Source of the DNA: Zygnema circumcarinatum
Lineage: Eukaryota > Streptophyta > Zygnematophyceae > Zygnematales > Zygnemataceae
Assembly: GCA_037447605.1 (NCBI GenBank)
Contig: CM074809.1
Coordinates: 2,541,297-2,605,296, forward strand
DNA length: 64,000 bases
Direction: 5' to 3'
Both the position numbers and the translations under genes were made by a program. Each line of letters opens with the position of its first letter. Position 1 is the stretch's first letter. The notes below the pieces were generated by a model. That model saw only the letters and a program-made list of their open reading frames with translations. It ran no database searches and was not told the DNA's origin. Shown in pieces: positions 34,351 to 46,632 of the stretch.

Positions 34351-36646
34351 ATGGCCATGGCGGCAACGCAGCCTCTCCTCTGCGCCTGTGGCAGCGCTCC
34401 TAACCGCGTGGCACGTGTCGCATGTTACAGCCGAGGGGAGCTTCCACGTGGAAATTCAGTCGCACGCCAGGTGGCGGCATTGCAGGGCCCTTCGGAAGGC
34501 TCCACTCAGAGGCTTCGCGCGTTCTCCTGCAAGGAGAGAGTGGCGGAGGCGAGAGAGGAAGGGCCATGGAGCTGCGGGGGAGAGGTAGGTGAGGACGACG
34601 AGAAGAGGGCACCATCCATGGCGGCCTGGCTGGCGGCTCTATGCGTCGCTCTCACAGCAAATGCAGGTGATCTCCCCTTTAATTTTTTCCTTCCTGTGGA
34701 CGCAGTCTTCTTTGTAGTTTTGGTGGGAGATGTTAGTTTTGCTTGCTTTCTTCTAATGGATACGGTGCTCAATTCCTGCATGTTGCCAGGTGTCGCTCCT
34801 GCGGAGGCCCGGAGGCTTGAAGGTGTGAACAAGCCGGAGCTTCTTCCGAAAGAGTTTACACCAGTCATAGACGCGGCAGGATTTCTCTCTTCTGGACAGG
34901 TCAGAACAGGGCGGAGAAAGCTAAATCTTGAATTCTACATGTTGAGCACCGGAACAGCTTAAGATTGGCGTTTAATCTGAGGAAAATCTTAAGGGAGTCA
35001 AAGGGCATTCTTTCCTGATTTTTAGTTTCGGCATTTGAGGAAGTTTGTTCTCTACTGACATGGAAGTGTGCCTGTGCTGCTCTGCAAATTGCTCCTTGCA
35101 ACATTTGCCTTTATCTGTAGGAGGCGCGGATCAGCCGTGACCTGCTACGTCTCGAGGAGGATACAGGTTTCAAGCTGCGCTTGCTCGCTCAGAATTACCC
35201 GGAGACGCCAGGTGTGTGTGATGCTTCACTATTGTTCGCATTTCTTAACCTTTTGCCAGCAGCGCCGTGGTCTTTATCACAGTCTTGCACTGCAGGATAC
35301 AACGAGACCCTTTAAGGTAGATTGTAATGTTGGTTCCTTTCCTGTCTTTTTTCACAATACTTGAAGGGGTTGGGGAATGCAATGCACAACGAATTACTGC
35401 TTCACATGTTTACTATAGGGAAACTTCGTTTGTGAGGATAACAAGAGCAAAACGAATTTCAGTATAATAGCACGACAGCCTTTCTTCCCTGTGGGGCTTG
35501 TAGTCAAGGCATCCCAGTAAGAAGAGTAACTGCTTACGTAACAAACTAAACTTGCCATATTTAGAGAAACATCTTTTCAAATCTTCTCTCTTGCTCAATT
35601 CTTTCGTAAACTATGAAGCTGTAGTCAACTGCTCCGATGCGCGGACACTCCATGCTGATCACGACCAATTAAACTCGGCGTTCCCGGAAACTCTTACAGG
35701 TCTTGCCATAAAGGACTTTTGGGGAGTTGACGATCAAACGATCGTATTTGTCGCGGATCCGAGTCTTTCGGGTATGACTTTTTTCGTACAATTGCTAGAA
35801 AAGGCTATGGTTTTAGTAAACAATTCTCTTCGAGTGTTGAAAGCCTAGGGACTGGAGAATCCAATAGTCCCATGTAGTTCAGCTTGTGTCAGTGAAATGA
35901 TTTTCTGCTTGTTTTTGTATTCACGTTCTAGCCATTTAATCTGAAAGGCAGATAATGAGAGCAAAACTTTTTGTCGTTTTCACTGCTACATGCATAGTCT
36001 TGAATCTGTACAGGCATGTGCATAGGCTGCATTGCAGTTTCCCCTTTTCTTGTTTAGTTAGTAATGTCAAACATGCAATTCGAAAATGTCCTCTACGCAG
36101 TGCTGATCCTTTCCGATCCCGTATCTCTTGCAGGAAACATAATTAACTTCAATGTAGGTTCTATAGTAGACCTTAGTGTACCTCGAAGTTTTTGGACTCG
36201 TATTGCTGGAAAATATGGAAACATGTTTTACTGGAAAGAAAAGGTAGGGTCCCGACTTGACATTCACCTCCCATTACTTTGCCGCTTTTGGGCTTCTTTT
36301 CCATCTCGCACACGTCATCATTGTCAGCATCAATATTGTTCGGCTGCGCACCCTCGACGCCAAACCCTACTTCTCCCCCACCTTCCTCTCCCTCCCTCCC
36401 TCCCTCCCTCCCTCACCCCTCCCCNNNNNNNNNNCCCTCTCGCCTGTCGCCACTCCCCTCTCCCTTCTCCCCTCACAATTGGTTTGGTTGTTCCTCTCCG
36501 TCTTCGTTATTTTCTTACGCTGTTCTTTGTTTCCATGTGTTCAGGGTGAAGATGTAGCGATTGAAGCAGCAGTAGTGGCCATTGACGCGTGTCTGAGGGA
36601 ACCTCCAGGTCCGAGACAATGCGCCGAAATCAAAGGACCGGATTAA
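34351..36646 (+). CDS. Thylakoid lumen 15.0 kDa protein (At5g52970-like)
   Basis: Nuclear-encoded thylakoid lumen protein of unknown biochemical role, conserved in plants. Six exons join in phase: 34351-34666, 34790-34899, 35121-35211, 35700-35771, 36134-36243, 36545-36646; 266 residues. The mature part is highly recognisable: GVNKPELLPKEFTPVIDAAG, FLSSGQ, DTGFKLRLLAQNYPETPG, LAIKDFWGVDDQTIVFVADP, PRSFWTRIAGKYGNMFYWKE and a Cys-containing end ACLREPPGPRQCAEI. The N-terminus shows two-stage targeting: a Ser/Arg/Ala-rich plastid transit part after MAMAATQPL, then a hydrophobic lumen signal (MAAWLAALCVALTANA) with an AxA-type cleavage site. Start chosen at 34351 because it precedes the transit-like stretch. 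A 10-N gap falls in intron 5, not in coding sequence. Confidence 0.92.
36425..36434. other. Assembly gap (10 N) in an intron
   Basis: Ten N inside a CT/CCCTCC-rich stretch of the last intron of the thylakoid lumen protein gene. The simple repeat probably caused the gap. Confidence 0.95.
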
Positions 36647-37319
36647 AGCTTCTCCAGACGAGCGCCCTCATTTCTCCTTTCTTTAATCTCGTCTAAACCG
36701 TAATGTTTTTCATTTAATAAGAAAAAAAAAGTTTTATACCGCCCGTGTGATGATTCCTACTTCAATGTGCCTTGGGTATGCTCTGACTGACCTGGTCATG
36801 CTCGCATGACTGAAAGTTGGCGAGGCAATGACAAATGGGGTCTTGAAATAGCCAGGAAAGGGCATCTAGTGCATTTCTGTAGGGCGTGTAAGACCACTTT
36901 TATTGTCGACACCTCCCTTCTGGGGCCTTGCTATACTGTCTAGTCGACTCAGGCACGTGTGGCGGCGTCCAGTTCTCAACGGCGTCCAGGAAGGTGGTGA
37001 AGCCTTTGTGTGAAAGCCGAGTTTTGTAAAGTCGGCATGCCATGTACAGCTGGTCTCCAACCTATTCTTAATGATTCGAATTTACTTTGTAGCGCTTTGC
37101 AGCCAACTACACAAATCCATCGCGTTATGCCTAGATAGCTTGACAGGTCCACATATCGTACCACACACTTATCACGAACATTTGGAAAAAATTATATTCC
37201 GTTTGCACTTACATTTTACAACACAAATCGGACGCCTTTCAGAGAGAAACAAACGAAACGAATCAATACTGCATCATGCCAAAAAAGCCCTTCAGATCCC
37301 GCGTCTATCAGGCAGTGGC
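36647..37319. other. Convergent 3' flanks
   Basis: Between the stop codons of the thylakoid lumen protein gene (+) and the UTR5-like gene (-). An A-rich run at 36718-36730. No gene seen. Confidence 0.55.
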
Positions 37320-40300
37320 TCAATGCATCTGAGGTGAGAGCTTCTCCCCTCCGCGATGCAGGTGAGGCGACAGCTTGTCACTCCCCGCACTCTCCATCTC
37401 GGTGCCGCCTGAGGCGGTGCCTTCCAGGAGGGGCTCACTCTCCCTCTCCCTCTCCTTGGCCACTTCTGACTTTGCATCCGACCTTCTCGATTTGTTGCCC
37501 CCTGCATACGCCTTGTAGTACAGCGAGCCAAACACAAGGACCTGCAAACGGCATGTATTTCATTAGACTACGAGCATTCCGATCACTTTGCCAATATCAT
37601 GAGCACCGTGAAATGGTGATGTGCGGGGCCGCCAGTTTTATCAAGCCTTGACAAAAAAAAGAAAAGATAAAAAAAAGATAAAAGATAAAAGATAAAAGAT
37701 TAAAGATTAAAGTTGATAAAATAAGATAAAAGATAAGATAAATAAAATAAAATAAGATAAAAGAGTAATAAGATAAAATCATAAATAAGCTAAAAGATGT
37801 GCAGATGAATAGAGGAATGACAAGACCGCACAGCACTATCTACGGGGGCCCTTCCATAGCATATGGGTGTGGCCCAATATGCATATCGACCTTCCCGTGC
37901 GCAGTGTCTGAGAAAGCAAAGCTTCGAGGATGCTAGAGTCGGGCAAGACGGTGGAAAGTAGACTGGTAAGACCTGCTTAACAAGCAAGTAAACAGCCTAG
38001 CAAGGTAATCTAAAATTCCAAAAATACGTATGGAGAAGACTGCTCCCCTGAGTGAAGGTTCAGAAAAGCTTACTGTCCCAGCCAGCTGCGCTATATTGAG
38101 TGGAGGCCCATAAATTAGACTAGAAAGGAGTATACTCAGAAGCTGCATCCACCATGGTCCAATTCAGAGAACAAACAAATGTTACTAATTGCACAGAGAT
38201 TTACGAACGAAACGTAGAAGGAAGGTACCGCAAGACCATAGGCAATGTGCAGAAACCGTCTGGAAGACTGGATGGTGGAAAGCCAGACAGAACCTCCTCA
38301 GCGGATAGACAATACCTACAACATGCAAGGACCTACAATACGATGAAGTTGGGGCACTAACAAAACAACAAGAGGAGAACTGGGAAAAAGAAGGGTGGTA
38401 ACCCAAACGGAGCAGGTGAAGGCGGGAAGCAGAGGCAGCAAGAAGTCGTCGTGTAAAGGAGAATTGTGGAAGCATGAGTGAACGGTATTTCAGTATTACT
38501 GCATTTCAGCCTACTTCAAACAGTAGACCAAACCCACCTGCCTAGTTGTCATTATTGTGGCAAACACAAGGGCCCCAAATGTGCGAATTGTGTAAGATAT
38601 AAAGAATTGGCTTGTGGTGGCCGCCTGTGAAATGCGTGGATTCACGAATCAGAATTATATAAAAAACAGCCCAGAACAGCCCAAACCTAAGAAATCTCTC
38701 TACCCTTTTCTCTCTCTCATACACAAACGCTTTCCTCTTCTCTCTAGCTCTTTCTCAAACGCCCTGCCCGCGCCCTCTCTCTCTGGTGTCCTAAGTCTTC
38801 CCCTCTCACGTTTTATGTTTTCAAGCCCCTTGTCGTATAACTGCTTCTGACTGGAGGCATTGTATCTATTGAAGTACCTTTACAGACTGGGATCATAGTC
38901 ACGGCAAGGTTTCTCAAGAGACCAAGCAGCAAAACACTTACAAAAGAGAGCAGCATGATGTCAAAAAGGCATTGGGGATGCCTCAAAACAAAGTCAATGG
39001 CTAATAGCAGGGTGCCTTGGCTCAGTAATCCTGTAAGCCACAAGCAACACATGTAGAACGAGTGTTAGAAAGCACATTACAATACAAGAAACCATATGGC
39101 TCAAGTACCTTCGTTCCCGCTTCCCTCTAATCTTTACTTCACGCATTTCCTCCACCCACCCAAATCCTCTGCAACTCTTGCATAGTAAGCTGTTCATCGC
39201 ATCTATGAAGCCATACATATCTACACCAGATGAGGGCATTCATATAACAGTAGAACGCAACTAAATTAAGACGAAGCAGATACGGAGTACTACACAATCG
39301 CAAATTACATGCCTCGCACGACACACTAACTCGCTACAAAGTTGCAGCAAGGTCACGCTTCCCATACTGACCAATTAAACTTAGTGCTGAAGAACAGAGG
39401 GTTACGTAGAGGATCTGATTAAAAGTTTCCATGTTGTAGCCCTTGAACAGTTTGTCCTGAAATGTGCTAGTGAAGCCGTCAAACCTGCAATACGTGTGTA
39501 TTGTATTATTAGGACAGCCCCTATGTTGAAGGAAATAACAATAAAGCACATGGTAGAATTAAACAAGGCTCTTCAAGACAAGGTTTAGGAATTTAGGTCC
39601 ATTCGCAGTTAGAAAAAGTTCACAAAGTTATGCTAGTAAGCCGAGCGATATGGATAACGACAAAGCCTTTTTGAGCTTGTCAACGATAAGGGCCAGATAG
39701 TAAGGGTTTATTCAACAAAAAGAATTGACGCAGGCAAAATCTTTCTACCTCAGAGTTGTTGTCATCCCTGTCCCGGTGCCTGAAGCTTGCAAAATCAGTT
39801 CCTAGTAAAGTCTAATTTCGCTCACCCAAGATAGCCGAGCATCAAGCTGACACCCCAGACAGTGCTCTCAACATTTTTTCGCGCTTTACGTGCTCCCTGA
39901 GAATTAAAAGCCACCACAGCCACCGCGACACAAGGTGAACGATGTAAGAGTGTGTTTTTAGGGCTCTGCGCCAAGAGACAATCACTGATCGCCGGAAAGA
40001 AAGTGACAAGCAACTAGGGTACACCCTACCAAAATGACTGTGACTGAACAGGTCCAGACATAGATCAAGCAAAACAGTATGCCAGCTGGCACAATGTCCA
40101 CAAAGAAGCTTGTAGAAGCACGTTTGCTTGCAATCAGGCAACAACATGAAACTTATTTAAACATTGAACAATGGTAATCAAACATTGGACTTGCCCTGAG
40201 CTAACTACTGTCCTTGGAAAACTGGTTCCGTCACTAAAGACAAATTCAGATTACTTGTACTCCAGCACACACTTCCGTTCTTGCAAGTTGCACACATGAA

Positions 40301-41972
40301 TCGTAAACCTCATTCATTTAAGTCAGTCAATCCCAAGAGCGGCCTCTTCCGACTACGATCGATCTGGGCAGAACTACACAATTTAACAAGGCAATAGAGA
40401 GAGCTGGCAGTACTTTTCTGAACCATGATGCTATCATGAAAAATGAGCGACGCCTTTTCCAGACACCTCCGAAAATAAATTCTGTAGCTTACCGCTGCCA
40501 TAAGAAAAACAGCACATCCTCCTGTAACTGTGGAGGCAACGAAGTAATCATTCAGGCCATATCTCTTCTGCATGATGGCCGTTCCCCAAATCTGATACCC
40601 AGATATGTCTGCTCCCAATCAGTGTCAGGGACTTCAAACTGCTATCAAACTCTCCAACCGGTAGTCACATATGATTTCAGCATACTATCAAATCACCTCT
40701 AGAGTACAAATGACATGGCTTCGGACTTTCTGACAAAAGGAATTGCAAATGGCACAACAGGATGGAAACATCAGGGATAAATAGAGTGCAACCGTTTCCT
40801 CTTTGTTAAGAAGCAAGCAAGTTGGTGATTTTACCATCACAGGTATCATTTTCGCTGACTTGGCCAACGTTTGAAGGGGAAAGCTGACATATTTCAGAGC
40901 CTGCAAAGGAACTACACGCTTGTTAGAGGACACTTGCATTGTTTGCAACTTCACAACAACACTTTTTCAAAGTACAGACGAAAAGTTGACAACATGAACA
41001 ACTAAGAATATCAAGGAATGTGTTCACAAAAGAGGTCTCCTACAGTTTGCTCTTTGCTTACACTTACTTTGCTTAGTATTCGATGCAAGGAAAAAAAGGC
41101 AGCAGCAAGTCCGTTTCAAACTCTAGTAAAAAAGACTCCAAAATGCCTACAACGTTTAAGCATTTTAAAGATTAGCTGCGCATTACTGTGCCTTTAAGAT
41201 CGATCAGAAAATTCATCTACTCTATCGGTCCAAAAAGGCGAAAAAATAGTGAGAGATAACCTCATACTGGCATGTTGTAGCGACCACGTTCGACAGGGAA
41301 ACACCCGCATACGAATATAGAGGCGCAACAGGAGCCATCGACTTGCGCTGGAACTGCATATCGACCCCTTAGATACACATAAATTTCTGACCAGAAACGA
41401 GGATTATCACTCATAGCTCCACAGCTTGGTCAGCTCCAAGCTGCGTAAAGCCACATTTGAAAACCAGATACAGCTCGGTGCCCTAGACCTCATGGGAAAT
41501 GGCCGGATGTGAGAAATGTACCAGCATAATTCCGATAGCTACTGCGCATGTCAACACCCTATTACACAGCACAATAAACAATGAATGCTTAAAAAGCTCC
41601 TCCTCGGGCCCATATGGAACCTTCATGATTCTCTCCTGGGAAGACATTGCACAACAAAGGAAGTATCAGGAAATGAAAGTCCCTCAAGGAAAGCAACAGA
41701 CGCAAAGTGTTTCAAAAAGCATAAACAAGAAGCAGATTGATGTGCAGAGAAACAGCTGCAAAAATCATTCGAGCGCAATGCCAAGTTTAATGCATGATAA
41801 ATAATAAGTGTGGTGATTCGGGTTGTGAAAGAAGCTTGCAGTAAGCCCGCCAGCTGTTCACCTGCATGACGCCATATATGATCAGGGTGCTAACAACTCC
41901 TCCTACGCACCAAACAAGCTTTGCAGCATCCGACTTTACTACTTCACGGCCTGAATCATCTGTAGACTTCAT
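37320..41972 (-). CDS. UDP-galactose/UDP-glucose transporter 5-like (UAA family)
   Basis: Multi-span nucleotide-sugar antiporter of the ER/Golgi, importing UDP-sugars for glycosylation. Best match by eye is plant UTR5. About eleven exons; defined ends: 41972-41862, 41635-41489, then exons near 41350-41264, 40902-40836, 40600-40490, 39890-39827, 39485-39373, 39030-38935, 38630-38540, 38148-38070 and 37541-37320. Landmarks in order: ERIMKVPYGPEEELFKHSLF, NVVATTCQYE, ALKYVSFPLQTLAKSAKMIP, GTAIMQKRYGLNDYF, ENVESTVWGVSLMLGYLG, FDGFTSTFQDKLFKGYNM, GTLLLAIDFVLRHPQCLFDI, SQFFISYTIRTFGAL, and a Glu/Lys/Ser-rich cytosolic tail from about 37490. LAKSAKMIPVM is the family signature. The start at MKSTDDSGREV is the best candidate. 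Middle exon edges are approximate. Confidence 0.9.
37655..37800. repeat. AT-rich GATAAAA repeat in an intron
   Basis: Tandem AGATAAA/GATTAAA/AATAAAATA units in the last intron of the UTR5-like gene. Simple repeat without coding potential. Confidence 0.85.
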
Positions 41973-44236
41973 GCTGCCAAGAGTGTGTAGTAGCTGGATC
42001 CCAGCTCCAACACGAAGGAAAAGGAGTTTCTTTGCAGAAAAACGGCAGCACGTAGTCAAGTAGCGGCTAAGTTCCCCTACGGACGAAGCAGCCGCGCACG
42101 GCCGCCATGGCCTCCAGGAGGGCAGGGCGAGCCGCGGCGAATGCTCTGCCAGCATCGACCGAGCGGCGGCGGCGACCGTCCGCTCTCCTCTGCTACATGT
42201 AGGTGCAGTGAACTGTGCGCCGTTCCGTGAAAGAAAACTGCACCGCCACCATGTGGCGTGGCCGTACAGGCATGCATGCGTGTATGCATGGTGGTGTCAC
42301 GGCCAGGTCGAACCATGCATGGGACTGTGGGCCGACTGCAAACCAGCTGCCAACCATTCGAATGGTTCGGAAACGTGGCAATGGTTGGACGTCCAACCAT
42401 TGCCATCCAATGGTTGTCCAATGGTTGTCCAATGGTTGCCGATCCAATGGTCCGACCTGTGCAATTTGATTGTTTGAGGGGAGGTCGTTCATGCAGGGAT
42501 ACAGTACCCCAAGCAGCTGGAGGGGGTCCAGCGACAGAAGTGCTGTGACTGTAACCAACCGTTGGCACTGCCCGGCAAACAATGGCAAAACAGACTATGT
42601 GAAGGCTTACTTATTGGATGGTTCGACCTGTGCATCGTGTACGTGTGCTGGCCGCGGCCCATGGTACTTGGACCGTCACCTTCTGGCATTCAGCAATTAA
42701 TCATGGTCCCATGGAACCACATTGGTCCACGGGCCATAGGCTGTATGTGGCTCTCAGGCTTGGGCCGGCATGCGAGATGGGGGCATTCTTTTCGATTTTC
42801 CTTTTCCAGTTCTTTCTATTGTGTTCTGCTTGCATTTATTTCACTAACTTGCACTTACCTAGTCTCCACTTCACAACTTTCTTTTTTACTGATTTCTTTA
42901 TTCTTATCCAGGGCCTGTTAGGAGGAAAACTGGCTCATTTCACAGCACGAGTCCACCATGTGAAGAGTATGAGGCTCCTGATTGCACCTGAACATTGCAA
43001 GCCGCCTCAGTATATAGAATCTATATGAAGCTCCAAACCGTTCAGTAAACAGACAGAACACAGATCCGTTTGCTGCAGGGACAAAATCGAATAAGACAAG
43101 CCTGCCCTTCAGGCAGGGGACAAGGGACGGCTTCCCATCAAGAGCGCCCAAAAAAGAAAGGCACATATCCGGTGCAGGTCTGGGAAGCCTAAGGGGGCCA
43201 TAATCAGACAACTTCGCAATTCCTTCCCTCCTCCATCACAACTGTTTCAAAGGAGGCCCATATTCTTGAAATGTCATTTCAAAAGGGAGCTCGCGATATC
43301 CACTTCGAATCCAAACCGGTCTTCAGACTAATGATGGAATCGTAGATGAGGGTCTAAATGCTTGTCCTGCACATGCATCACAACAATAATTGCTTTGTCA
43401 AAAAAAAACAGGAAGTAAAAGAGACAATCGCCAATCCCTGACTTTTTTTTAATCTGTAGCATGAACTTCAAAGCTGAACCAGAATGACTAGAAATTTTAG
43501 AAACCTGCACGAAATTGAATCGCAGTCAACATGGCACATCTCCTACAGCCATTGAACAGAACAATCAAAAAATAGCTTTCCTGGAGGAAAGTGGCCAAGT
43601 AGCACCACAAGCTTCCGTCGCACTATACTCACCTAAAGGATATCCTCTCCACCCTGCTGAAAGGTAGAAAGAAGTCCGGTAGAATTAGACAATGGGGCAT
43701 CACATAAAGAAAGAAGCAGCGTACCTCAAATTAGAGAAGATGCACCGATTGAAACAGACGGCAGCCTTCTTTTTGCGAACTTGGTGCGAGGTCACATGAG
43801 GCTATGCTTTTACAGGGCTTCTGCAAGATGTTGAATATGGAGAACGCCAAGGAAAATAAGGTTATTCATCTAAAATTGTACCGCCGGAGAAAGCTACTTG
43901 CTATTTGCAGTTTGCTGTTTGCTGCATCCACCATTCATGAAGTGTTGAGAGTTAAAGCGATACGAGCGGTTGCATCAGGACAGCTTGATCCCCGAATCAC
44001 GTGTCTTAAAGGATGCTACGACTGCAGTCACTGAGAAGTTCCAAAGTGGCGCAAGTAGGCACGACTGAACTAGCTTTATGTCAGACCTTATAATCTGTAT
44101 ATGTGCACTTTGTACAGCGGCGCGCCTTCGGGTAGTGTCTGCTTCTTCTGTCTGCATGTTAGGGTTGTCTTTGAATCAAGGGATACCCCATTGTTGATGT
44201 GGCCATTTGGACTATGTGTGCGTGCACACACATGCG
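41973..44236. other. Intergenic stretch with short satellite
   Basis: The first part is the GC-rich upstream region of the UTR5-like gene. 42345-42455 is a CCATTGG satellite remnant. A possible small minus-strand ORF around 43211-42918 and a plus-strand one at 43804-44034 show no family resemblance and no splice support. The rest holds nothing recognised. Confidence 0.5.
42345..42460. repeat. CCATTGG satellite remnant 4
   Basis: CCAACCATTGCCATCCAATG followed by three successive CCAATGGTTG words. Same words as 33270-33300, suggesting these two loci share a satellite subtype. Confidence 0.75.
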
Positions 44237-46342
44237 TTAACTCCTATTTCCTGTAGCGTCCGCTTCACCATCATCATCCTCCATTTCTTCTTCATCTTTA
44301 ACTGGACCTTCATACTCCTCGCTATCGTCTCCATCAGCAGAATGCTCCTCGTCCTCCTCACTCCTGTTGCCACCATCCTGCTGCTCTTCATCGTAATCTT
44401 CGGCATCCTCACCACCATCATCTCCTCTATAATCCTGTCCACCATCCATTTCTCCGCCACCATCAATTTCTCGGTCTCCATCCCTATCCGAGCCAGCTTC
44501 AACCTCTTCTTCAATCACCTCTTCCTCCAGTTTTTCATACTGTGAACCTGCTGCCTTTCCTTGCAACCCAGTTTGTACCGTGTCGATTTCCTGCAGGCAC
44601 GTGTCTTCAAGAGCCACATCCGCCCATGCTGCTTCAAACCCCTCGTCCTCAAATCCATCATCAGAAGCTTCCTCCTCCTCTTCTTCCCTCTCCGCCCTTC
44701 CACTTTCCATGTGTTCAGGTTCCACCTTTTGGTTCGCAGAATGCCGTCCCAAGCTTGCAACCTCGGTCTGTCCAGCACTCTGCCTCTGCCTCTCAACATC
44801 TCGGAGCTCCTTTTCCCCTCCTGCACGTTCTGCACTTGTTTTACCAGCCAATTGCTCCGTCGGTCCTCCCCCAATGTGTACATTTAACGGCTCTTGTAAA
44901 CTCCGACCCTGTCCATTAACCGGCAGCAATCCCGACTTCTTCCCCTCCTCTTGACCAATATTCACACCGTCTTTCCGTACATTGTTTATTGGTTCCGTCT
45001 CGTCATCCTCCAACAAATATGGGCTGGTTCCTGTCCCATGTCCACCACCTCCACCTCCTCCTACAGCAGAAGGCACTTCCTGCTTCAAACTTTCAACTTG
45101 ACCTACCATTCTCTGAGCCTGCTGCACTGTTTCCCAAAGCCTTCTGGCATCTTCCTTCTCTTTTAGCTCCTTTTCCTTTTGGGCCAGGTGGTTTCTCAGA
45201 TCACTTAACCTCTCTTTCTCATCATGCAATTGAAATTGGGCAATCTGCACCTGCTCTTCGCCTGCCATCTCCCCGATTGCTCGTCGTTTCAGCACAACAT
45301 TGTAGCTTTCTATAACTCGCTCAGTCTGCCCCACGAAGGACAAGCTGCGACTATGGACCAAGTCAGCCCAGGCTTGCCATTTTTCAGCTAGTGAGCGCTT
45401 AAGGCCCGCGTCCCCCATGGACGTACCAGGATCAACTTCCTCTGGATCCCATTCCGCCAAGACATGATATGGCAGCAACCTGCAATTCCCCTTTCAGATT
45501 TAGGAAAACTCGAAAACAAGATGAAGATGGGATTTAAAGCCGTTACTGGACAAATTTCCCGCACCAGATATGTCACAAAAACGAATTTCCACTGCAGCGA
45601 CAAGGATTTGTCTTGTGGAATTGCATGGCAAATGCCAGTAGTTGAGACTAATAACTTTTCAAAGTCGAAAAGCCTGATGGTTTCCATTACTTTAACCATT
45701 ATGCTACCTGGAGCACAAGGCCCTAGTCCATTAAGAACCTAAACATGCTGCTCATTACCATTGTACATATGAGGCAAGCAGCAAGAATTTAGATTCGAAG
45801 GCAGAGTCTGCGAAACAGCGAGCTGGATCGCAAAATAAACTAAATTACATTGAAGATAACACAAAGGCAAAGGTTAATCGACGTGTACTTTGAAAACTAG
45901 CACAGGTATTCAGAGAATGAGTTGAAGCACTTCCCAAACACACATCCGCCGAGCTCTGAACGTAGGGACCTATAATGGGAATCATGCTTCTAATAGTACA
46001 TCTCAATTAAGACAGCTAAATATTATTGCATTGCTCGCATATCAATGGCTGACGAGGCCTTTGTGTGATGTTCACTACGTCCTCCAGTCACTGTGTTGAA
46101 TGCATCTCAGACCGGCCAAAAACAAACAGTTATGATGTCAAACCAAGTCTCCCTATCACTTCAAATGCTATCGTCTCGCTCGAAAGACATACGCGCTGGA
46201 TAATCATCTCACACCTTTCGCATGCATCCCTGAGGCTGCCGAAAGGTCGCTTCAAGTCCGGCGCAGCAGCACGCTTCAAGTCCTCATAGGCCAAAGCAAC
46301 CTCCCTGTCCTGCGGCCCCGCCGAGCCGCTTACAGCTGGCAT
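44237..46342 (-). CDS. GLTSCR/BRIP-type SWI/SNF-associated protein
   Basis: Two exons join in phase: 46342-46215 and 45479-44237; 456 residues. The splice restores the block RPFGSLRDACERLLPYHVL, the hallmark of the GLTSCR1 (BICRA) domain, followed by AEWDPEE, SLAEKWQAWADLV and a helical stretch with coiled-coil character (QLHDEKERLSDLRNHLAQKE). In animals this domain anchors BICRA/BICRAL to a BAF subcomplex; in Arabidopsis BRIP1/2 carry it and bind BRAHMA remodellers. The second half is low-complexity and very acidic (EEEEEEASDDGFEDEGFEAA, DDSEEYEGPVKDEEEMEDDD), which fits a nuclear protein. Divergent with the LD-carboxypeptidase gene, 290 bp apart. The domain call is strong; the complex assignment is inferred from the family. 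Confidence 0.72.
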
Positions 46343-46632
46343 TGCGGGGAGCTGTCACTCGCACCCTCCCCTCTCCTCCATGGCAAGCTCTCCCGAAGTT
46401 TTAGTTGCTCCTTTGTTAGGGAGGTGAGCCACTATGCACTACTGCTCCGTGTCCCGGTGCAGTGCAGCTCGCGAGCGGAGGGCGAGAGACAAAACGAAGC
46501 GTGTGCCCACTGTGCCGTGAGGCAACCCAAATTTGAATTTAGGGTTAGGGTTTGGATTACGGTACTGCCATCATGGCCGTGTGCAGGTGGAGGGGAGGAT
46601 GCTGAGTGCGGCAAATGCTGTCTTTCGCAGCC
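46343..46632. promoter_or_regulatory. Short divergent promoter with telo-box
   Basis: Only 290 bp separate the start codons of the BRIP-like gene (-) and the LD-carboxypeptidase gene (+). A telo-box, TTAGGGTTAGGGTTT, lies at 46539-46553, preceded by AAATTTGAATTT. Telo-boxes mark promoters of growth- and translation-related genes in plants. Co-regulation of the two genes is an inference. Confidence 0.55.

Noticed and set aside
42918-44034. Small gene(s) between the UTR5-like and BRIP-like genes
   Set aside because: Short ORFs on both strands with no family resemblance, no conserved motif and no supporting splice pattern.
44207-44954. Plus-strand ORFs rich in Ser, Leu and Ile opposite the BRIP-like gene
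   Set aside because: Antisense of the acidic Glu/Asp repeats; the minus strand has the recognised domain and splice junction.
46539-46553. Possible telomere or chromosome-end fusion
   Set aside because: Only two TTAGGG units, located in a promoter between two intact genes. A telo-box is the simpler reading.
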